Shown piece after piece: positions 56,285 to 64,000 of a DNA stretch of 64,000 bases (positions within the stretch are counted from its first letter, which is position 1; each line of letters opens with the position of its first letter). The DNA is taken from assembly GCA_021399445.1 (NCBI GenBank), contig JAJTUQ010000005.1:1860001-1924000 (forward strand). The letters run 5' to 3'. Position numbers and translations under genes: made by a program. The notes under the pieces were generated by a model, which saw only the letters and a list, made by a program, of their open reading frames with translations, did not search any database and had not been told where the DNA came from. Source of the stretch: Xylogone sp. PMI_703. Taxonomy: Eukaryota > Ascomycota > Leotiomycetes.

Positions 56285-58787
56285 TCATTGAATAGCCCAG
56301 TCATTATCATCAGCCACATCATAATCGAGGTTCTCTGGCTGCTCCCTACCATAACCATCCCCATGGCCAGTTCCAGAGTCTTGAGCCATTGCATCGCCCT
56401 CATCCATTGCCGTATCTTCATTGCCATCGAACTTGGCGGGACTGCTTGTATTTGCAGTGCCTGTTACTGGAAGTGAGCCCTGAACCCAAGCCATCTCAAC
56501 TTTGCCAACCGACGGTATCTCCCCTCCAGCAGTGCCATACATGAACTTCTCTGCGGTGAAGCGGTCTTTGAACGTGATGGTTGCCGAGTCAGAGGTTGTC
56601 TCCAAATCTGTGAATTCGCCAACACCCTGCTCATGTTAGTAAATATCACAATAGTGCGGCCGGCGTAATTTTTGACTTACCAGAAGATATTGTCTCAAGC
56701 TCTCATCCTTCTCTGGGTTCGTAAAATCAATGCCAGTCACGCTGACTTTTTTGGTGCGGTTATCAAGTTTGTAGGCCCCAGCACCTCCATAGGCGAATCC
56801 GCCACGTCCTCTATAGCCTCCTCTGGATCTGCTTGGAAAATATGTTCCTCTACCTCGGATTGCTCCCCTTCCGCGGCCTCGCCCTCTACTGCTCCACGAT
56901 GCATCCTCAGAGGCAGAGGGATCAATACCAAGAGATTTGGCTTCAGCTTCTAGTGCCGCTAACTGTGCTTTGAGGGCCTCTGTTTGAGCGCTAGTCTTCT
57001 CTCCGGTGGCAACCGTAGCTTCTCCATCTTGTGTAGTATTAGAGCTTGTAGACGTTCCGGTTTTCGCTGCTAAACGCTCCAGCAGTCTCCTCTTTTCCTC
57101 TGCTTGATTTCGAAGGAGCTCCTCTTGCCGCTTTTCTAGCTCTTTCCGCGCTGTCTCCATCTCCTGCTTTTTTCTCATTTTCTCTTCATGTGCCTTCTGT
57201 ACCTCCTGTTGTTTTCGACTAAACTCCTCAATGTCTATTTGGGGTTCTGAGGTAGCTCGCCCTGAGATATTTCCGGCTCCATCATGGCCTCCATTGGCTA
57301 TGCCATTTGCAGGCGTTTTAGAGGATGGTGGTTGGGGCAAGGACTCTGGATTTTTGTACCAGTAGACTTTGACAAATCGGTTATCGAAGATAACTTTTGG
57401 AGAGCTATATGCAGAATTCGCGGCTTCCCAATCATCGTATTTGATCAGTGCAAGTCTCTTGTATTGCTTCATAGTGACTTCTGCAATATTGCCAAACTGC
57501 GAAAAGAATTCCCGGACAGCTTCTTCGGAGAACTTTTCTTCTGGGATGTTTTCAACAACAATGATAGTTTTTGATTTGTCGAAGTTTGGTCTGTCGGAAG
57601 AGAACTCAGCTCTTCCGCCACGGCCTCTTCCCGAAGGACCTCCCCTATCCCCGCGCTGTCCCTTACCACGGCCTCTGCCCCTATCACCCCGAAAATTTTC
57701 CGAGGCAATACCAGGAGCAACTTCGAAACCGGACATTAAGGCTGAATTCGATGGGTCGTATTCTATACACGCCATTAGTATCGTCATGATCAGCTCCCTC
57801 AAACGCTCTGCAATCACTTACCATCAGTATCAGTACCAGGCGGAACATATATAGAATCAACTCCGTGTTCATACATGCAGTTATTCCCCCTTGCGCAGAA
57901 GCCCTTAGTGTCGTAATCTCTGCACCTCTGCTTCTTCACAGCAGGCGCTCCTCCCGCTCCAGACGGAAATGATGGCATTCCAGGGACTGGTAAGCCCATA
58001 GCTTGCTGCATCGCAAGGACGGCTGCCAGAGGGTTACTCGGGTCGAAAGTAGGTATTCCAGACGCAGAGCCAGAGAGTCCTCCGGGTTGAAACCCCTGTT
58101 GTAATTGCGGTCTACTTCTTGCGCCATTATAGTCATCATATCTATTGCCACGGCCACCAGGGAATGCTCCCCGTCGAGCTTGTTTATATTGTCTTCCACC
58201 TCCCCCATCTGGTTGGCCAAAACCACCGATATCTGCGTGATCATTGTAAGTGCGCTTTCTCGAGTTCGAGTGCGATCCCATCGGTGCAGGAGGCGCGCCC
58301 AGATTTCCATGAAATTGCGGTTGTATTTGCTGCACGGAAGGCCCTGTCGGAGGATTGAGAGTAGAGAGCGGAGCTTGAGGTTGCGGTGCCCCAGGAAGAT
58401 ATGACTTATAGTGAATGGCATTGAAGACATCTCTCACAAATATAGATGAATCTAAGACAAATCTATCAGTTAATAACAGGACCTCCTCCGAGATGAACAG
58501 GATAAAGGCTGTCGCACCTTCTTTTAAGAAATCCGGCATCTCAGCTTCACAAAGCTGCCGAACGGCATCTTCATCGCCATCGTGTCGCAGAAGCGCAAGG
58601 ACATAATCTGCTAAAACATCTGCATCCGCATCTGAACTATATGAAGAGATGTTGTCAGGTTAGCCCAGCTGGCACCTCATAGTTCAGCTCTTAAGCATCC
58701 TCTATGGTGTATTCAAACATACATATTCTCAAGCCTCTTGACAATCCAGATTTTCAGAAAGGGAGTATCTTCTTCGGCAAACAGCAT
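56285..58787 (-). CDS. RBM26/27-like RNA-binding protein (CCCH finger plus RRMs)
   Basis: Exons 58723-58787, 57822-58636, 56681-57762 and 56285-56626 give 767 residues from MLFAEEDTPFLKIWIVKRLE. The N-terminus (SDADADVLADYVLALLRHDG) is the PWI-like fold of this family. A Pro/Gly-rich stretch leads to one CCCH finger (CRDYDTKGFCARGNNCMYEH, spacing 8-5-3). An RGG-rich segment precedes the first RRM (IIVVENIPEEKF, RLALIKYDDWEAANSAY, DNRFVKVYWYK). A Glu/Lys/Gln coiled coil and an RGRG box follow, then a second RRM (KKVSVTGIDF, ATITFKDRFTAEKFMYG). Human RBM26/27 belong to the PAXT nuclear RNA-decay system and S. pombe Rmn1 is related, so a role in nuclear RNA surveillance is likely but inferred. 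All splice joins keep frame. Confidence 0.9.
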
Positions 58788-59371
58788 CTTGAAGGCTTTT
58801 AGAATTTGCTGTATCAATTGGCTGTGCTTCAAATTGCAGCTGTTGCGACATGCAGTTCCATTTTTTGTAGGCGGAGCTCCAGGATCTGACACAGCATGTA
58901 CCGTCATTCGCGGTACGCGACGGCAAAATCTCTCGATGCCGTACTGTACCTGCCTAATCACCCCCCTGCAATTTCTAGACCCAATACAATTTATAAAATC
59001 TCTCTCTGCAACCTGCTACCTACCGCGCTATATAGTATGCTTACTCTTTTAGTAGGAATTATTTTCAAGTTGATTTACAGAATATTAGATATCTCATGTC
59101 AAGAGGATTTAGAAGACCAAATATCCTATCCATGCGTAATAAATACATTACTGAATCTCTTCACATGATTCGTATAATTCTAAATATATCTCTTCGACAA
59201 AGAATACTGTACCTCTTAAGGATTAACCTTGAAAACTCCTGCCAATTGCCAAGTCGCAAGCTACAAGCATAGCAACTATTTGATTAAAAACAGTACTGTC
59301 TATTCCCATGCCCGTTCCCATTACCTAACCCCATCATCCACCGGTGCTTTAAACTCAAAAATCAAGTGGTA
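58788..59371. other. Spacer with no supported gene
   Basis: Upstream region of the CCCH-RRM gene and 3' flank of the next gene. AT-rich, with only short open frames. Confidence 0.45.
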
Positions 59372-61044
59372 TCAAAATGCAACACCAACATCTCCCCTCT
59401 CTGGTGCAAAACTTGGCATCTGACCAACTCTCCAAGCCTCTGTTTCCTTCTGACCAAACGTTCGAGTCCTGATAAGCTCTACACTTGTCCGCTCTTCGGA
59501 ATCACGACCCACGATGGTTACACTATTTACCTCATCTGTGGCACGTAAATTTCTGTTTGAGCCTCGAGAGGGAGTACTCTGTGGTGACCATGATGTAGGC
59601 AAAGTTGGTTCGTCAAGGTCACTTTCAGGGAGGGTGCTGATTGTGCTAATGGATGTAGTGGTCATCCTCCTATGTGACCCTGAACCGGAGCTGTAGTTCG
59701 AAAAGTCAACACATTGATAGAACCCTTCTCGCGCAGTAATATTTTTCGGTGTATTAGTGACAACATCAGTCGAAATATAACGTGATAGGTCGCTATCACT
59801 AGCACCATTTCCCCTTAACCAGTGTGAGATGCGGGAAAATGATTTTTTCTTGCGTAGTGGTGGGTGTGGTTGTTGTAGCACAAGAGGAAGAGGTGGCGGA
59901 GGTAAGCTCTTCTCGAGCTCTTCTATTTGTGTTCGGCGAATTGCACGAAGACTCGACGATGCGCCTGCGAAGGTGTCCGAATGGTCCGGCGCATGAACTA
60001 TTTTCGAAGGTGCTGTTTTTGGCCGCTCGCTCTGTGATAGTGGGGATGCAGAGGCATGCTCAACGAAGAACGATTCAGACTGCGCTGGGGCAAGAGGCAG
60101 AGGTATTGAAGTACTGCCTGGCTCCTCGAAGACACTTGCAGCTCGACTGCTGAGGTATACACTTCGTCTTTCCTCAAGGATGGTGTCAATCTTTTTCAAT
60201 CTCTGCTCTATCTCCGACTTCTCTTGTAGAGCAGTCTTCACTCGTCTATACACCGGAGGTTCTGTCATTGATCTAAGCCGCGCAGCTGGTGGGATTTGAG
60301 GTAATTGTTTTTCTAAAGCTGCCACTAGCTCTTGTGGATTCACAGACGCAGACTGAGGTTGGTGCTGGCTGCCCTGATCTGACGATTCTTCCGAGTTAGA
60401 CCTCAGAGGCTTGCGAGGGATACGAAATGATAATGCCGAATCACTTCTCGAATGAGTTGCAGTTTCTGATGGACATGTACTGTCGGATGGGTTATTAGCT
60501 AGGGTGGGCGGCTGTTCTGGAGTAAAATGTGGGAGAATAGGAGATAGTTGATTGTGAGGTTGATAGATGCTCAGCTCCAAAGGCCTGAATCCCGAACCTT
60601 CCCTCTTTGAGGGCAGGGCATTTGCAATATGACGAAAATTAGATGGATGGCCAATTCGCGGTCTACGCGGCCCATTGTATGCATTAAAAGTTCTTTTCAC
60701 CGTAAAGTTCCCACGAGCGGAGGCGCGAGATACCCATTCCCGGCTTCTTGACATGGGCACCTTTGGGGGTTCGATAACGGGAGGAGGAATTAAATGAGGC
60801 TGGTCGTAAGAGATTGCCGTTGACTTCTCGATACCTGATTTCCATCCTGATTAGAATGCTTCACTGGGGCTTAGGTAGGAGCTTGCTGGCTGTTCTCTTC
60901 ATTCATTTTGGCGAACGAGACCAGAGGCTTACCACGCGTTGGCTCATATTGTTGTTGTTGTTTCCTTAATGATCCACAGCAGTTCATCACTGGGGCCAGC
61001 CATGTGATATACGCATCATCCAAATACCCGCCCAAGCTATTCAT
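59372..61044 (-). CDS. Hypothetical fungal protein, Ser/Pro-rich, disordered
   Basis: Exon 1 (60933-61044, MNSLGGYLDDAYITWLAPVM, then NCCGSLRKQQQQYEPTRG) and exon 2 (59372-60846) join over an 86-nt intron with GTAAGC donor and TCTAATCAG end, giving 528 residues. The joined part reads GWKSGIEKSTAISYDQPHLI, which looks like a conserved segment. A short coiled coil follows (KSEIEQRLKKIDTILEERRS), as do proline runs (LPPPPLPLVLQQPHPP), a basic patch (RKKKSFSRISHWLRG) and many Ser/Thr-Pro sites. No enzymatic domain is recognised. The N-terminal CC pair after a hydrophobic helix could be a lipid-modification or metal site, but that is speculation. An upstream open frame without ATG continues to about 61150. 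Confidence 0.75.
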
Positions 61045-62333
61045 GACTTCCACGGCCTCATACCGAGGTGGGGTTGTCGAGGGCGCAAGAAAAGAAGAGA
61101 GAGCGGAAAAGAAAGAAGGAAGAGAAGAAAAGAAATGGAAAGAAGAGACGAAAACGGAACGCCATGTAATAAAGCTCTGGAAAGACTTTTATCACAACGA
61201 TCCAGAACCACAAGATGAGCGGGCCGGCGCAAGGAACAAGCCCTGGCTGATTTCCGATATTGCGTAGAATGAAAGGGACTTAACATTACCGTGTCGTCAA
61301 ACCTGGTTGTCACGAGCAGTGATTCGACGCCGCCGATAAACATGGCGGCGGATGTCTCTCGAGCGCGGATAGTTCTTGCATCGAGAGGTCTGGAGGAGAG
61401 GACGATGATGCTAGGGCCGAGAAGGGTGTGCGTGAGACGCCGGGCAGGTTGGCATTTTGATTGGGTGCGGCCACAGCTGCCACGACCTGCAGGGACCGTC
61501 CATGGCGACGTGGGCGGCTACGTTGATTGCGCGCATTGGCAGGCGCGCAGGGCTCCATCTTTGCCCAGCGCCCCTGGCGATCCAGCGCAGAAGCTTCGGG
61601 GGGCAGCTTGATCCAATGGTTCCCTCCGACTCGCCCAGCACCACGACTGTCTGATGCAGGTCCCTCATCATACCGTCCGATCCATTGCGCTGCAGAGCAA
61701 GTATTTGGTGTAGGAGCCTACACAATAATAGACTTGGATCGATCATCTATCTGGAGTGTCAAGAGGTGAAATATGCGCTTATCTGGTGCCATCGTGCGTG
61801 GGTATGAGTATGTTAAGACTTGTATTGCACCTCATGTGTCTAGCTAAGGGTAAGACGCTGGAGTTAATACCGTCGACATTTGGTCTACTTAAGCTAAAAA
61901 AAGAATCAAGTATGAGAGATAGTGTATCAGCAATGGAACATATTCATTAGCCAACCTAAAAACAGCCAATACCATGTCGCTTCCTCTATTGCTCTGCAGT
62001 ATAAACTGCGAGCTCGTTACATGAGACGGAACCCCCCCCCCGCTGTCATCAAAGAGCCAACCCAGAAATCCATATCATAATAATAAAGAGTACATGATGC
62101 CAATGCAACCAGCGCTAATCTCCCAAACGCCCCAAATCTAGCATGTCCCATTCACAAACGACATTATCTTCATGAAAGCCTAGAGGATCTAGTCTTGCTC
62201 AGGTCTCTGGTCGTGACCCATATCCTAATGCCCTGTTCGAATCTATTCGCCCTGCTTCTTGTGATGAGCCTTAATTTCCCAAACGCCACCAAATGCCGCC
62301 CAGCTAGATGCAGCTCGTCCAATGTAATCCATG
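61045..62333. promoter_or_regulatory. Promoter region of the hypothetical gene, with pyrimidine tract
   Basis: 61088-61145 is an almost pure purine run on the plus strand (pyrimidine on the gene's strand), typical of a fungal promoter or 5' UTR. GC-rich sequence at 61280-61620 has overlapping frames on both strands without domains. A run of ten C lies near 62031-62040. The rest would include the 3' flank of the SNF2 gene. No further gene is supported. Confidence 0.45.
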
Positions 62334-64000
62334 TTATTTGAACAAGCTCCTTAAATCTTCGAGTCGCTTCCTTGCCGCTTCCGCCTTATCCATGAGCTGC
62401 CTCCCCTGACTGTCCATACTCAAGCTAGCCAACTTCTTTTTCTTGTCTTGCAATTCCAACATCTTCTCTTCGAAACTGCCTCGCATAATATACCGCACCG
62501 TCTCCACCGCGCGTTTCTGCCCGAGTCGATGCACCCGGTCGACAGCCTGTGCTTCGGCTGCGGGATTGTACTGCGGTTCCATGACATAGACTTTGCTAGC
62601 AGTCGTTAGGTTAAGACCAAGCCCGCCAGCGGTGATCGAGACAAGCATCACGTGAATGCTAGGATCCTCACGGAAGGTGTCAATGGCAGCACTTCGCGCG
62701 GCTCGGGACATCCTGCCGTCCAACCGGGTATATTTGATGCCGTTCTCACTGAGAGCCATCTGTATCAAATCGAGGTGGGCTGTCCACCCCGAGAAAACGA
62801 CACTCTTGATTGGTGGCTCTGAAGGCAGGAGCCCTGATTCTTGTTTGGACCTAAGTAGATCTTCTACGAGAGCCTTTGTCTTCGTATGAGGTCCGTTGTA
62901 ACTCTGTATGGATTTTCCGTTTTTGCAAGGATCCTTTCCTAGAGCATGCGATTCTTCTTCATCTCTCACACCCTCCTGCAGCAAAGGAAAATATGACAGC
63001 TTGATATACTGTTTGCAGATAGGACAATCTATCTCTGATTGTCCTCGCGCAACTTCTTCCATCGCTGTTTTATACCCTTCAATGCAACAGGGACAAAGAA
63101 TATGGTAGCAGGGGGTCATATAGCCTATGATGGCGTCCTTTTGTTCCTTGTCGGCGTCCACCACCTGAATAGGCCCAATCTTTCGATTACAAGTGAGGCA
63201 AACATCCGCATTTGTCTCCTTCATCAAGCTGTACATTTCATATGCCTGTCTCTCTGTGAGTGCTGGTCGATCTTCACTGTCGTCCTCAAGGTCAATTGCA
63301 GAATCTCTACTCAGTCCCTCCATCACCTTCAGATCTTCCTCGTTCAAAAGATCCTTGCCATGAGCGCAAACTAAGCGTAGTCGTAGGATAGACTGCAGAA
63401 TATGGACATAGGATTTGCCGCCCAAACTTTTTTCCCTCTGACCAACAATCACCTTGACTCTGTCACTAGCATTCTTGGCGAAAATCTCGTAGATGGCACG
63501 CTCTTCATCACTGAAATCAAGCCTGACAAGGTGATCGTGGCGTGGTGGAAGGTCGATCTTATCTTTCCGGCGGCGAAGCGTTATGCTATCAACTAGTAAT
63601 CGTAGTTTCGGGAGTATTTCAGGATCACAATTCTTGAAAGGAGCCATGATGTATTGGGCGAACCCCCCTTTATCATCAAATGGCTTAATTCGTAAGAAAG
63701 CTAGTAAAGAACCTAAATCTTCTAGGCGATTTTGGACTGGAGTCCCAGTGACAGCCCACCTTCGCTGTGCCGATAGTCTACAGATAGCCTTTGACTGCTG
63801 CGTCGATTGCTCCCTAATCATATGCGCCTCGTCGAGAACAATTCGGAACCAATTGATCTCCTCGAGAGGATAGGTACCATGCTTGTTCTTGGAGCGATGA
63901 GCGAACTCACTCGCGACTGAACCATAAGTGGTGATGACGAGATCGAACTCGGCTAGTTTTTCAATGTCCTTAATGCGGCCAGCACCATGATAGATATAGT
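62334..64000 (-). CDS. SNF2-family ATPase with inserted RING finger (RAD5/HLTF-like), 3' part
   Basis: The frame is open from the right edge to the stop at 62334, 555 residues. Visible motifs, in order: DLVITTYGSVASEFA, the DEAH box WFRIVLDEAHMIRE, QRRWAVTGTPVQNRLEDLGS and LRIKPF. A RING finger follows (CLTCNRKIG, CYHILCPCCIEGY, CPIC), then the C-terminal helicase half: VVFSGWTAHLDLIQ, YTRLDGRMSRAARSAAID, HVMLVSITAGGLGLNLT and EAQAVDRVHRLGQKRAVETV. A RING between the two RecA-like lobes is the hallmark of RAD5, HLTF and RAD16-type enzymes. RAD5/HLTF extend PCNA ubiquitin chains and remodel stalled forks. The missing N-terminus (HIRAN domain or not) would decide between RAD5/HLTF and other relatives. 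Confidence 0.9.
   Translation of the reverse strand, partial: YIYHGAGRIKDIEKLAEFDLVITTYGSVASEFAHRSKNKHGTYPLEEINWFRIVLDEAHMIREQSTQQSKAICRLSAQRRWAVTGTPVQNRLEDLGSLLAFLRIKPFDDKGGFAQYIMAPFKNCDPEILPKLRLLVDSITLRRRKDKIDLPPRHDHLVRLDFSDEERAIYEIFAKNASDRVKVIVGQREKSLGGKSYVHILQSILRLRLVCAHGKDLLNEEDLKVMEGLSRDSAIDLEDDSEDRPALTERQAYEMYSLMKETNADVCLTCNRKIGPIQVVDADKEQKDAIIGYMTPCYHILCPCCIEGYKTAMEEVARGQSEIDCPICKQYIKLSYFPLLQEGVRDEEESHALGKDPCKNGKSIQSYNGPHTKTKALVEDLLRSKQESGLLPSEPPIKSVVFSGWTAHLDLIQMALSENGIKYTRLDGRMSRAARSAAIDTFREDPSIHVMLVSITAGGLGLNLTTASKVYVMEPQYNPAAEAQAVDRVHRLGQKRAVETVRYIMRGSFEEKMLELQDKKKKLASLSMDSQGRQLMDKAEAARKRLEDLRSLFK

Noticed and set aside
61291..61746. GC-rich ORFs upstream of the hypothetical gene
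   Set aside because: They overlap on both strands, lack domains, and lie in what is best explained as promoter/5' UTR sequence.

Overview
The window is nuclear DNA of a filamentous ascomycete (Pezizomycotina; a Leotiomycete such as a member of the Helotiales is my best guess, but that is inference). The reasons are short introns (about 46-145 nt) with GTAAGT-like donors and CTAAC/CTAAT branch points, small intron-bearing housekeeping genes on both strands, a 14-nt intron in a tRNA, and families typical of the group: a PHD-bearing ORC4, a FOX2 multifunctional beta-oxidation enzyme, an ROT1 chaperone, a Zn2Cys6 factor with an added BED-like finger, and a GH76 mannosidase.

The window has two compartments. 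Positions 1 to about 19.2 kb are AT-rich, repeat-rich and gene-poor. They hold a partial Ulp1/SENP-like cysteine protease gene at the left edge, a long AT-rich desert with decayed gene fragments (a possible BTB protein, a DUF4419 protein, and several relics of a small unknown gene family), an intronless 1140-residue UPF1/NFX1-type helicase gene, and short ORFs with hydrophobic ends. The protease and helicase genes lie on the same strand. Each has a tandemly duplicated 5' flank and the same roughly 33-bp element upstream, and a third, inverted copy of the element lies near the protease. This suggests that both genes belong to related mobile or amplified units.

From the tRNA-Asn at 19.24 kb to the right edge the sequence is gene-dense and ordinary. 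In order: GH76 cell-wall mannosidase (-), tRNA-Gln with intron (+), ORC4 (+), FOX2 peroxisomal multifunctional enzyme (-), TDA10-like kinase (+), ECM11-like protein (-), RKM5-like ribosomal lysine methyltransferase (-), long-chain acyl-CoA synthetase (+), MTR10 nuclear import receptor (-), 5-formyl-THF cyclo-ligase (-), ROT1 ER chaperone (+), membrane-anchored histidine acid phosphatase (-), mitochondrial IDH2 (-), exocyst SEC5 (+), BED plus Zn2Cys6 factor (-), RBM26/27-like CCCH-RRM protein (-), an unknown conserved-looking protein (-), and the 3' part of a RAD5/HLTF-like SNF2-RING ATPase (-).

The core genes are not functionally clustered, although two act in fatty-acid metabolism (FOX2 and the acyl-CoA synthetase). 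Exon structures below were worked out by hand from reading frame, splice consensus and family knowledge, and frame sums were checked. No database search was possible.
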